Positions 1-6,355 of a DNA stretch of 8,640 nucleotides are shown piece by piece (positions within the stretch are counted from its first letter, which is position 1; the number at the start of each line of letters is the position of its first letter). The notes beneath the pieces are model-generated. The model did no database searches and was not told the DNA's origin. It saw nothing but the letters and a program-made list of their open reading frames with translations. The translations under genes and the position numbers were made by a program. This DNA is from Hyphomicrobiaceae bacterium (lineage in GTDB: Bacteria; Pseudomonadota; Alphaproteobacteria; Rhizobiales; MH13): contig JAGRKQ010000086.1 in the NCBI GenBank assembly GCA_020442235.1, forward strand, positions 2,817 to 11,456, read 5' to 3'.

Positions 1-1047
1 CGCTCGGCGCGCATCCGCTTCGACAAGGCGTCCTGGTCGCTGAACAAGATTGCCCGCAAGTTCGCCAAGCACGCGACCTGGGTGCTGATCGCGGCGGCAA
101 CCGGCGGTGCCTGGGTGCTCTATTTCGGCGATGCCTTCGAGATCATGGGCAGCGTCTTCACCGGCCAGGCGCCGATGAGCGTCTATCTGTGGATCGGCAT
201 TCTCACCTTCACGACCTATACGCTTGCCGGCATCATGCGCGAGCAGGTCTGCATCTATATGTGCCCCTGGCCGCGCATTCAGGCCGCGCTCACCGATGAC
301 GAGGCGCTCAACGTCACCTACCGGGTCGACCGCGGCGAACCGCGCGCCTCGGTCAAGAAGGCCCGGGCAATGGAAGCCGAAGGCCTTCCGGCAGGCGATT
401 GCGTCGACTGCAACATGTGCGTCAACGTCTGTCCGACCGGCGTCGACATCCGCAAGGGGCTTCAGCTGCCGTGCATCCAGTGCGGCCTGTGCATCGACGC
501 CTGCGACACGGTGATGGACAAGATCGGCCGTCCGCGCGGGCTGATCGCCTATGACACCGACAAGAACATCGAGCACCGCGAACGCGGCGAGCATGTCGAG
601 TATCGTCTCGTGCGCCCGCGCACGATCCTCTACACGGTGCTGATTTCCTGCATCGCACTGCTGATGACCTATGTGCTGGTCACCCGCACGATGGAGGACG
701 TCAACGTCCTGCACGACCGCAATCCGGTCTATGTGCAGCTTTCTGCGGGCGGCGTGCGCAACGGCTATACGGTGCGCCTGCTCAACAAGATGCACGATGA
801 ACGCCAGTTCGTGCTCAGCGTCGAGGGGCTTCCCGGCGCCGAGGTGACGGCGGTCGGCCAGACGGGTACGGCAGAAAACGGATTCCCCATCCTGACGGTT
901 GGCCCGGACACCACGCGCGAGTATCGTGTTCTGGTCGCCGTCGGTCCGGGAGGCTGGCAAGCCCCCTCGACGGATGTCGTCTTCACCATCACCGATGTTG
1001 CAAGCGGTGTGGCGGCTTCGGCAGATGACTTCTTCAAGGCGCCCTGA
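1..1047 (+). CDS. ccoG: Cytochrome c oxidase accessory protein CcoG/FixG, N-terminus cut off by the window
   Basis: The frame is open from base 1, and 348 residues are visible. Family members are about 500 residues, so roughly 150 N-terminal residues lie upstream. CcoG is a membrane polyferredoxin with cupric reductase activity that helps supply Cu(I) to cbb3 oxidase. Seen here are hydrophobic segments at about 82-145, 178-243 and 622-690, and the motif REQVCIYMCPWPRIQ (about 238-282). Two ferredoxin-type 4Fe-4S motifs follow: CVDCNMCVNVCPTG (Cys codons at 400, 409, 418, 430) and CIQCGLCIDAC (Cys codons at 472, 481, 490, 502). The rest matches the immunoglobulin-like IgFixG C-terminal domain. 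The gene is first in a ccoG-H-I-S run, which is the usual order, with ccoNOQP expected upstream. Identification is firm; only the start is missing. Confidence 0.96.
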   Translation, partial: RSARIRFDKASWSLNKIARKFAKHATWVLIAAATGGAWVLYFGDAFEIMGSVFTGQAPMSVYLWIGILTFTTYTLAGIMREQVCIYMCPWPRIQAALTDDEALNVTYRVDRGEPRASVKKARAMEAEGLPAGDCVDCNMCVNVCPTGVDIRKGLQLPCIQCGLCIDACDTVMDKIGRPRGLIAYDTDKNIEHRERGEHVEYRLVRPRTILYTVLISCIALLMTYVLVTRTMEDVNVLHDRNPVYVQLSAGGVRNGYTVRLLNKMHDERQFVLSVEGLPGAEVTAVGQTGTAENGFPILTVGPDTTREYRVLVAVGPGGWQAPSTDVVFTITDVASGVAASADDFFKAP

Positions 1048-1069
1048 GAAGGGCGCCTGAAAGGCCCTT
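1037..1069 (+). other. Intercistronic inverted repeats enclosing the ccoG stop codon
   Basis: AGGCGCCC (1037-1044) and GGGCGCCT (1051-1058) form a perfect 8-bp GC-rich stem with a 6-nt loop that begins with the ccoG TGA. A second possible stem, AAGGGC (1049-1054) with GCCCTT (1064-1069), shares bases with the first, so the two exclude each other. No T-run follows, so this is not a standard intrinsic terminator. A role in transcript processing, stability or partial attenuation between ccoG and ccoH is inference. Confidence 0.5.
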
Positions 1070-1085
1070 AGGGAGACAAGGCACG

Positions 1086-1580
1086 ATGTCCACGACGGCG
1101 GATCGTCCGATCACCGGAAGAACGGTGCTGTACTGGCTTCTCGGCTTCTTTGGCGTGATGTTCGTCGCCAACGGCTTCTTCATCTACTTCGCGATGGAAT
1201 CCTGGCCGGGAACCGTGACCGAGAGCGCCTTCACCGACAGCCAGAACTTCAACACCACGCGCAACGAGGCCCTCGATCTGCCGGGCCTTGAGTGGCAGGC
1301 CGGCGTCGATGTGGACGTGACCGCGCAGGGTCTGGCGATTGTCGTCACTCTTGGCGATGCGGCGGGCAATCCTGTCACGGGCCTTGAGCTTTCCGGCCTT
1401 GTCGGCCGTCCCGCCTCCGATCGCGACGATCACGTGCTGACTTTCGCCGAGGTGGAAGCCGGCCGCTATCGTGCCGAGGTGGAAACGCTGGGTGGCGGTT
1501 ACTGGGCCTTGTCCCTGCGCGGGGAGCGGGGCGAACCGGGGCTCGTCTATGCCGATCAGCGGCGCATCCGCATCCCCTGA
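1086..1580 (+). CDS. ccoH: cbb3 oxidase assembly protein CcoH/FixH
   Basis: The 164-residue product has one N-terminal membrane segment (about residues 14-36), then a short conserved-looking stretch with the FFGVMFVANGFF core and WPGTVTES, and a periplasmic beta-rich domain. This is the FixH (PF05751) layout. FixH/CcoH is required for stable assembly of the cbb3 oxidase and interacts with other maturation factors; that role comes from the family, not from this sequence. The ATG is preceded by GGGAG at 1071-1075, 10 nt upstream, and by AAGG nearer still. The gene lies 38 nt after ccoG and its 3' end overlaps the probable start of ccoI, consistent with one transcript. Confidence 0.93.
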   Translation: MSTTADRPITGRTVLYWLLGFFGVMFVANGFFIYFAMESWPGTVTESAFTDSQNFNTTRNEALDLPGLEWQAGVDVDVTAQGLAIVVTLGDAAGNPVTGLELSGLVGRPASDRDDHVLTFAEVEAGRYRAEVETLGGGYWALSLRGERGEPGLVYADQRRIRIP

Positions 1581-3813
1581 AATCGTGCCCGGCTCAGCGC
1601 CAGAAGCGGGGACCTTGCCGATGGGCGAGGGAACGGCTGCGCGGGACTGGTCGGCCTTTGCCACGCCGGACGAGGTTTCGGGGCGTGAAGGTGTGTGCCG
1701 GCTGGAACTCGCCGTCGACGGCATCACCTGCGCCGCCTGCATGGGCGACATCGAACGCGGTCTGATGAGCCTGTCGGGTGTTGAGCGCGCCCGGCTCAAT
1801 CTGTCGACGCACCGTCTGAGCGTGGCCTATGACGCGGCAGCCCTGCCGGCGGAAGCCGTCGTCGGGCGCGTCGAGGCGCTCGGCTACAAGGCCTTCCCCT
1901 TCGATCCCGCCCGCCGCGACGACAGCGAGCGCGAGGAGACGAAGGAGCTTCTGCGTTCGCTTGCCGTTGCCGGCTTCGCGATGATGAATGTGATGCTGCT
2001 GTCGGTTTCGGTCTGGTCCGGCAATGCCACTGACATCACCGCCGGCACGCGCGATTTTCTCCACTGGGTCTCGGCGCTGATCGCCTTGCCCGCCGGCGCC
2101 TATGCCGGCCGCCCGTTCTTTCGCAGCGCCTGGCGCGCCTTGCGGGCCGGACGCATGGCGATGGACGTGCCGATTTCGCTCGGCGTGATTCTGACGCTCG
2201 CCCTGTCGCTAGCCGAAACGATCCGGGGCGGCGAGGAGGCCTATTTCGATTCGGCCGTCATGCTGCTCTTCTTCCTGCTGGTCGGGCGCTATGCCGAACG
2301 CGCCATGCGCCGGCGGACCCGGGCGGAAGCGGAAAATCTGGCCGCCCTACGCGCAGAATCGGCCACCCGCATCGACCCCGATGGCCGTGAGCGCATCGTG
2401 CCCTTGTCCGAAATCCGCGCTGGCGACCGGCTGGTCGTTGCGCCCGGCGCGCGCATTCCGGTCGATGCGACGGTGGAAAGCGGGGTCTCCGAGATCGACA
2501 AGAGCCTCGTCACCGGCGAAAGCGATCCGGAACGCATCGAGCCGGGTGCCAGCGTCTATGGCGGCACGCTCAACGGTTCGGGCGCCCTTGTCGTGGTGGC
2601 GAGCGCTGCCGCCGACAAGAGCCTTCTGGCCACGGTCGAGCGGCTGATGGAGGGGGCGATGGAAGCCCGCTCGCAGCGTCTCGACCTTGCCGACCGGGCA
2701 GCCCGGCTCTACGCGCCGGTGGTGCATTCGACGGCGGCTCTCACCTTGCTCGGCTGGGTGCTGGCGGGGGCCGGCTGGCATCAGTCCATCGTCATTGCCG
2801 TCTCGGCGCTGATCATCACCTGCCCCTGCGCACTGGGTCTGGCGGTTCCGGCCGTGCAGGTCGTTGCCGCGGGGGCGCTGTTTCGTTCGCGGGTTCTGCT
2901 CACCAATGGCAGCGCGCTGGAACGCCTCGCCGAAGTCGACATGGTCGTCTTCGACAAGACCGGAACGCTGACCGATCCGGAGCCGACTGCGCTCAATCTC
3001 GGCGACATGCCGGACGATCTTCTCGCCCTTGCCGGTGCATTGGCCCGGCGCAGCCGCCATCCCCTGGCGCAGGCGCTGGCGGGCGCCGGCACGCTCAGCG
3101 CCGAAAATGTCGTCGAGCATCCCGGCGAAGGGCTGGAAGGCAACGTTGAAGGCCGCAAGCTGCGCATCGGCTCGCCGGTCTTCTGTGCCGCGGAGAGCGA
3201 GGCCGAGGCGGTCCTGTCCCGCCATCCCGGCGCATCGGTGATCGCGGTTCACGCCGATGGCATGGCGCCGGCGGTTGCGGCCATCGTGCAGGCCCTGAAA
3301 CCCGATGCGGCAGAAACGATCGCCGCCTTGAAGGCGCGCGGTCTTGAGATCGCGATCTTTTCCGGCGACCGCCCCGGCGCCGTCGCGGCTGTTGCCGACA
3401 CCTTGCAGATTGCCGATCGTCGTGCCGGCCTCGGGCCGGAAGCGAAGGTCGCGGCGCTGCATGCGCTGGCGGACGATGGGCGCAAGGTGCTGATGGTCGG
3501 TGACGGGCTCAACGATGCCGCCGCCCTTGCCGCCGCGCATGTCTCGCTTTCGCCGGTCAGCGGCGTTGCCCTGGCCCGGGCCGCGGCCGATGCAGTTTTC
3601 ATGGGCAACCGGCTGGCTCCCGTCATCGCGACCCTCGATGTCGCCCGTTCGGCGCGCGCCCGCATGACGGAAAATCTCGGCTTCTCGGCCCTTTACAACA
3701 TTGTCGCCATTCCCGTAGCCGTTTCCGGCCATGTCACGCCGCTGATCGCGGCGCTGGCCATGTCGGCGTCTTCCATCATCGTGACGCTGAACGCCCTGCG
3801 CGCCCGCGCCTGA
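1549..3813 (+). CDS. ccoI: Copper-transporting P1B-type ATPase CcoI/FixI
   Basis: The product is 754 residues from ATG 1549, a normal FixI length. FixI/CcoI exports Cu(I) across the inner membrane to supply the cbb3 oxidase CuB site. Motifs in order are: an N-terminal heavy-metal domain with GITCAAC (C61, C64), the actuator TGES (322-325), the membrane metal site CPC (425-427), the phosphorylation motif DKTGT (D469), the nucleotide-binding HP (H504-P505), the hinge GDGLND (651-656), and the late transmembrane Cu-site residues Y716-N717 and MSASS (738-742). Setting and neighbours favour FixI over a copper-detoxifying CopA. The start is uncertain. ATG 1549 overlaps ccoH by 32 bp and has GGGG about 8 nt upstream. 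ATG 1621, with GGGGA upstream, would give 730 residues. The frame also stays open back to an ATG at 1471. Confidence 0.95.
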   Translation: MPISGASASPEIVPGSAPEAGTLPMGEGTAARDWSAFATPDEVSGREGVCRLELAVDGITCAACMGDIERGLMSLSGVERARLNLSTHRLSVAYDAAALPAEAVVGRVEALGYKAFPFDPARRDDSEREETKELLRSLAVAGFAMMNVMLLSVSVWSGNATDITAGTRDFLHWVSALIALPAGAYAGRPFFRSAWRALRAGRMAMDVPISLGVILTLALSLAETIRGGEEAYFDSAVMLLFFLLVGRYAERAMRRRTRAEAENLAALRAESATRIDPDGRERIVPLSEIRAGDRLVVAPGARIPVDATVESGVSEIDKSLVTGESDPERIEPGASVYGGTLNGSGALVVVASAAADKSLLATVERLMEGAMEARSQRLDLADRAARLYAPVVHSTAALTLLGWVLAGAGWHQSIVIAVSALIITCPCALGLAVPAVQVVAAGALFRSRVLLTNGSALERLAEVDMVVFDKTGTLTDPEPTALNLGDMPDDLLALAGALARRSRHPLAQALAGAGTLSAENVVEHPGEGLEGNVEGRKLRIGSPVFCAAESEAEAVLSRHPGASVIAVHADGMAPAVAAIVQALKPDAAETIAALKARGLEIAIFSGDRPGAVAAVADTLQIADRRAGLGPEAKVAALHALADDGRKVLMVGDGLNDAAALAAAHVSLSPVSGVALARAAADAVFMGNRLAPVIATLDVARSARARMTENLGFSALYNIVAIPVAVSGHVTPLIAALAMSASSIIVTLNALRARA

Positions 3814-3816
3814 TCC

Positions 3817-3830
3817 GGAGTTCGGTCTTG
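3817..3830 (+). promoter_or_regulatory. Ribosome binding site and TTG start codon of ccoS
   Basis: GGAG at 3817-3820 lies 7 nt before TTG at 3828-3830. No ATG or GTG occurs at a sensible place in this frame, and the conserved FixS N-terminus begins right here, so the TTG start is well supported. Confidence 0.75.
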
Positions 3831-4010
3831 GACATCCTTCTTTATCTGATCCCGATCGCCCTGTTTCTCGGCCTGCTCGGGCTTGGTGCCTTTCTGTGGT
3901 CGCTGAAAAGCGGCCAGTTCGACGATCTGGAAGGCGCACGCTGGCGCATCCTGTCCGACGACGACATCGACGCCAAGGGTTCTCCCCGCGAGGACACCCA
4001 CCAGGACTGA
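3828..4010 (+). CDS. ccoS: cbb3 oxidase maturation protein CcoS/FixS (TTG start)
   Basis: This 60-residue protein has a single transmembrane helix at about residues 3-25 and then the family signature LKSGQFDDLEGARWRIL with an acidic tail. CcoS is needed to obtain an active cbb3 oxidase containing its heme and copper cofactors; that is family knowledge. Translation begins at TTG with a good Shine-Dalgarno sequence (GGAG, 7 nt upstream). It lies 14 nt after the ccoI stop and is the last gene of the ccoGHIS group. The following 105 nt hold no gene, and I see no clear intrinsic terminator there. Confidence 0.93.
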   Translation: MDILLYLIPIALFLGLLGLGAFLWSLKSGQFDDLEGARWRILSDDDIDAKGSPREDTHQD

Positions 4011-4056
4011 AGAGCGTGCCAAGGCGCTTCTGGTTGACCAAACGGAAAGATTTTGA

Positions 4057-4069
4057 GGCGAAAATCGCC
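4057..4069. other. Short inverted repeat upstream of the receiver gene
   Basis: GGCGA-AAA-TCGCC is a perfect 5-bp inverted repeat in the 105-bp gap between ccoS and the receiver gene. It has no trailing T-run. It could be a small operator or be chance; the arms are too short to say more. A TTGACC at 4034-4039 resembles a -35 box, but I find no matching -10 at 16-18 nt spacing. Confidence 0.2.
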
Positions 4070-4115
4070 GGCGTGATCGGGCGGATGGGGCGCCTGAACT
4101 AGATACCAGTCTGCG

Positions 4116-4643
4116 ATGTCGAACGCTCTGCCACCTGTCGATCTGTCCGCGCTCGAAGTGCTCATTGTCGATGACAGTGTGCATATGCGCCGGATTTTCC
4201 GGTCGATCCTGAACGGCTTCGACATCCGCAAGGTGCACGAGGCCGAAGACGGCGCCGCTGCCCTGGAATGGCTGGAATCCAATCCGGCCGATTTTCTCTT
4301 CATCGACTGGGAAATGCCGGTGATTGATGGCGCCGAGCTGGTCAAGCTCATCCGCAATCCCGAGCATGCCGCCGCCTATATGCCGATCTTCATGATCACC
4401 GGCCACTCGACACGCTCGCGTGTGCGCCAGGCCACCAAGCTCGGTGTCAACGAGGTGCTGTGCAAGCCGATCGTGCCGCGCCACCTCTACCAGCGTGTTG
4501 TGTCGACGCTGCTCAATCCGCGCCCTTTCATCCGCACCGGCAATTACTTTGGCCCCGAGCCGCGCAAGCCCAAGATCGACCCTGCCGCGCGTCCCGCCGA
4601 AGCGCAGCCTGAGACGAATGCGCAAGACGTCGCCCTGATCTAG
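4116..4643 (+). CDS. Single-domain response regulator (CheY-like receiver)
   Basis: The protein has 175 residues. Residues about 13-130 form one receiver (REC) domain: acidic pair D19-D20, phospho-acceptor D64 in LFIDWEMPVIDG, T95 in MITGHS, and K117-P118 in LCKPI. All residues needed for Mg2+ binding and phosphorylation are present. The last 45 or so residues are rich in proline, alanine and charged residues and look disordered; there is no DNA-binding or enzymatic output domain. Such proteins act by protein-protein contact or as phosphorelay intermediates. No histidine kinase is nearby, so partner and pathway are unknown. ATG 4116 is the only reasonable start, because an in-frame TGA lies at 4095-4097 and beta-1 begins near residue 14. 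No Shine-Dalgarno-like sequence is seen just upstream. Confidence 0.9.
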   Translation: MSNALPPVDLSALEVLIVDDSVHMRRIFRSILNGFDIRKVHEAEDGAAALEWLESNPADFLFIDWEMPVIDGAELVKLIRNPEHAAAYMPIFMITGHSTRSRVRQATKLGVNEVLCKPIVPRHLYQRVVSTLLNPRPFIRTGNYFGPEPRKPKIDPAARPAEAQPETNAQDVALI

Positions 4644-4745
4644 GGCCTGGCTCTCGGCGTTTTCCCGGGGATAAAAGCCCCGCTCATCCCCACGCCCCGC
4701 TTCCTGCCGATCCTTGGCGCACCAACAGCCCAGGGGCGATCCTTC

Positions 4746-5420
4746 ATGCCGTTACCGATCCGCGAGCCGCGATGGCTCCCGCGTGCGCGCAGCTTCAAGG
4801 GGCTGCGCGAAATCAGGGGCAAAAGCCATGCCCCCGCCATCCTGTCCTTCTTTCGCGATGCCGGCTTTCCCGGCATCCGCCAGGACGAAGTGCCCTGGTG
4901 CGCCGCCTTTGCCAATGCGGTCCTCGCCCGAGAGGGGCTGGCCGGCACGCGCTCGCTGCTGGCCCGGTCCTTTCTCGGCTGGGGCGAAGCGCTGGATGGT
5001 CCGGCCATCGGGGCGCTCTGCGTCCTGAGGCGCGGCACGTCCGCCTGGCAGGGCCATGTCGGTTTCGTCGTCGGCTGGGACGAAGCCGCGGTCCAGCTTC
5101 TCGGCGGCAACCAGTCCGACAGCGTCAGCATCGAGCGCTATTCCCGCGCGCGGGTTCTGGGCTTTCGCTGGCCCAGGGGGGAAGCGCAGCCGCAGGCCGG
5201 CAGCGCGCTGGCCGCGACCACGAAGGTCGCACTTAACCTGCGCGATCTTCCCCGCCCGGCGGCGGGGCGCATCCGCCGGGTTCTGGCCCCCGGCACGCCG
5301 CTCGACATTGTCGAAACATGGCACCGTGTGCACGCCGAGGGCAGCGAAGGCTGGGTCTCTGCCCGCTATGTCGCAATGCCCGCCCGCTCGACATCCGACC
5401 CTGTGGAGGTTTCCCGATGA
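4746..5420 (+). CDS. TIGR02594/CHAP-like cysteine peptidoglycan hydrolase with SH3 domain (endolysin-like)
   Basis: The 224-residue product has an N-terminal papain-like domain of the TIGR02594 type. Its likely catalytic residues are C52 in EVPWCAAFANAVL, H104 in GHVGFVVGW and N122 in LLGGNQSDS; a conserved-looking GTRSLLARSFLGWG lies between them. Residues about 156-211 resemble a bacterial SH3 wall-binding domain (LNLRDLP...TPLDIVETWHRV...GWVSARYV). Such proteins cut peptide bonds or amide links in peptidoglycan. There is no signal peptide, so export would need a holin, and a holin-like gene follows with a 4-bp ATGA overlap. AGGGG at 4732-4736 supports the start. The gene is typical of phage or phage-derived lysis modules, but no other phage genes are in view. 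Exact bond specificity cannot be told. Confidence 0.82.
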   Translation: MPLPIREPRWLPRARSFKGLREIRGKSHAPAILSFFRDAGFPGIRQDEVPWCAAFANAVLAREGLAGTRSLLARSFLGWGEALDGPAIGALCVLRRGTSAWQGHVGFVVGWDEAAVQLLGGNQSDSVSIERYSRARVLGFRWPRGEAQPQAGSALAATTKVALNLRDLPRPAAGRIRRVLAPGTPLDIVETWHRVHAEGSEGWVSARYVAMPARSTSDPVEVSR

Positions 5421-5869
5421 CCCTTGTTCCCGAGCTTTCTCCGATGCTTGGCACGCTTGCCGCGCCTGAAACCTCCGGGGGTGTCGATTTCGGCTGGCTT
5501 GTCGATCTTGCCGCGCTTTATCTGGAACCGGCGCTCGTCACGCTGGGCGCGGCGTTCGTCGGATGGCTGGCAGGCAAGGCGGCCCGGCTGTTCGGCGCGA
5601 CGATTGATGAAAAGCTCGCCGCACGCCTCCACGAGGCGATCGAACGGGCCGTCAGGGCCGGTGTGCAGGAGGTGGCCGGGCGTGTGCGCGGCCAGTCCCG
5701 CCTTGCCATCGAGAACGATCTTCTTGCCAGCGCGGCGCGCTATCTGGAGGCAACCATGCCCGGTGCCCTCAGCCATTTCGCCATCACGCCTGAAACCCTC
5801 GACCGGCTGATTCGCAGCCATCTTTCCGAGGAAACGCTGCACCGTCTGGAAACGGGCGAGGCGGGATGA
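5417..5869 (+). CDS. Holin-like membrane protein (resembles the LLH holin family)
   Basis: The product is 150 residues from ATG 5417, whose ATGA overlaps the preceding stop. A proline- and glycine-containing N-terminus is followed by one hydrophobic segment at about residues 28-52 (LAALYLEPALVTLGAAFVGW). A long soluble alpha-helical part follows, rich in Ala, Arg, Glu and Leu (KLAARLHEAIERAVRAGVQE), and then a C-terminal stretch with TPETLDRLIRSHL. One N-terminal membrane helix, a helical body and a closing 'if it ages past this point, residues pair into an inter-subunit helix' pattern recall phage holin superfamily 6 (LLH). Placement between the hydrolase and a spanin-like pair supports a lysis role. 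The match is by general layout, not by a diagnostic motif, so this could instead be an unrelated membrane anchor. An upstream in-frame start at 5318 would lie deep within the hydrolase gene and is unlikely. Confidence 0.5.
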   Translation: MTLVPELSPMLGTLAAPETSGGVDFGWLVDLAALYLEPALVTLGAAFVGWLAGKAARLFGATIDEKLAARLHEAIERAVRAGVQEVAGRVRGQSRLAIENDLLASAARYLEATMPGALSHFAITPETLDRLIRSHLSEETLHRLETGEAG

Positions 5870-6099
5870 CGACCCATGCTTTGGCGCTTTTCGGTGTCCT
5901 TGTCGGCGCGTTTCTGGACTGGCTGGACGGGCGCCTTGCCGGCTGGCTCGAGGCGCGCCGCAGGCTGCGCGATGCCGCGCGCATCGAGGCGCTTGAAGCC
6001 GCGCTTGAAAGAGAATCGATCCGCCGCGAGGTGGTGGCGCCTGTGCGCAGCGAGCGCGATCTCGGCGCTCTGCTTGACGGCTTGTCGAAGCACGAATGA
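5866..6099 (+). CDS. Small membrane protein with helical tail (candidate i-spanin, Rz-like)
   Basis: The product has 77 residues, and its ATGA overlaps the stop of the holin-like gene. An N-terminal hydrophobic stretch (about residues 5-28, ALALFGVLVGAFLDWLDGRL) is followed by a strongly charged, probably coiled helix (about 29-57, rich in Arg, Glu, Ala and Leu). This is the plan of an inner-membrane spanin subunit: a membrane anchor plus a periplasmic coiled coil. The hydrophobic part contains D18 and D21, so the true membrane span may be short. Position after hydrolase and holin, and a lipoprotein frame overlapping its 3' half, are the main reasons for the spanin call. No family motif was recognised. 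Confidence 0.5.
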   Translation: MTTHALALFGVLVGAFLDWLDGRLAGWLEARRRLRDAARIEALEAALERESIRREVVAPVRSERDLGALLDGLSKHE

Positions 6100-6304
6100 C
6101 GCAGCCCGGCCATATCCTGCGGCCGGCCTTGCGCTCTTCTGCGAGGAGGGGGTCGTGTCGGTCAGCCCTTCGGTCGGGGCGGATCTGAGGCGCTGGCTCC
6201 GGCCGGACGGCACACTCCGGCCCGATGCGCCGCAAGGGGCGGAGCGCTTTCTGCGCGATCTTTCGGTGAACCGGGCCCTTGCAGCCCGGCTCTGTCTATC
6301 CTGA
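5972..6304 (+). CDS. Out-of-frame overlapping lipoprotein (candidate o-spanin, Rz1-like)
   Basis: In the +1 frame relative to the i-spanin-like gene, the sequence encodes a lipoprotein signal peptide: an Arg/Lys-rich start, a hydrophobic core LCAASAISALCLTAC and a lipobox LTAC with the acylated Cys at 6083-6085. The mature part would be 73 residues (CRSTNDAARPYPAAG... to the stop at 6302-6304). It contains several prolines and two further cysteines, and about two thirds of it lies beyond the i-spanin stop with GC-rich third positions. Residue +2 is Arg, not Asp, which fits the outer membrane. Start choices are ATG 5972 (a long basic leader), TTG 5993 (GAGG 4 nt upstream) or TTG 6005, which gives the most normal signal peptide. 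An overlapping i-spanin/o-spanin pair is classic for phage Rz/Rz1. Function is inferred from layout. Confidence 0.6.
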   Translation: MPRASRRLKPRLKENRSAARWWRLCAASAISALCLTACRSTNDAARPYPAAGLALFCEEGVVSVSPSVGADLRRWLRPDGTLRPDAPQGAERFLRDLSVNRALAARLCLS

Positions 6305-6317
6305 ACGGGGGCGGGCC

Positions 6318-6355
6318 TTGCCGGTCAGCAGGGCACTTGCCGGTCAGCAGGGTAC
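6318..6355. repeat. 19-bp tandem duplication over the stop codon of the lipoprotein gene
   Basis: Unit 1 (6318-6336) is TTGCCGGTCAGCAGGGCAC and unit 2 (6337-6355) differs at a single base (T for C at 6353). On the minus strand each copy encodes Val-Pro-Cys-stop (GTACCCTGCTGA and GTGCCCTGCTGA), so the second copy lies just after the used stop codon, and loss of one copy would leave the protein unchanged. Confidence 0.95.

Noticed and set aside
1068..1799. Minus-strand open frame of 243 codons opposite ccoH and the start of ccoI
   Set aside because: The + strand encodes FixH and the FixI metal-binding domain; the antisense product has no motif.
2347..4041. Long minus-strand open frame of 564 codons opposite ccoI and ccoS
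   Set aside because: GC-rich DNA with codon-biased genes commonly leaves long antisense frames. Its predicted protein is low-complexity, rich in Arg and Gly, with no domain, and the + strand carries an unmistakable P1B-ATPase.
4034..4062. TTGACC as a -35 box of a promoter for the receiver gene
   Set aside because: No acceptable -10 hexamer occurs at 16-18 nt spacing.
3693..4625. Minus-strand open frame of 310 codons opposite ccoS and the receiver gene
   Set aside because: It is a shadow of two well-supported + strand genes and shows no recognisable motif.
4666..4682. CGGGG-loop-CCCCG hairpin after the receiver gene as an intrinsic terminator
   Set aside because: The stem is only 5 bp and no T-run follows on either strand, so it does not meet the pattern of an intrinsic terminator.
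5366..6235. Minus-strand open frame of 289 codons opposite the lysis-like genes
   Set aside because: Its product is an Arg/Ala-rich shadow translation, while the + strand frames show membrane segments, a lipobox and ATGA coupling.
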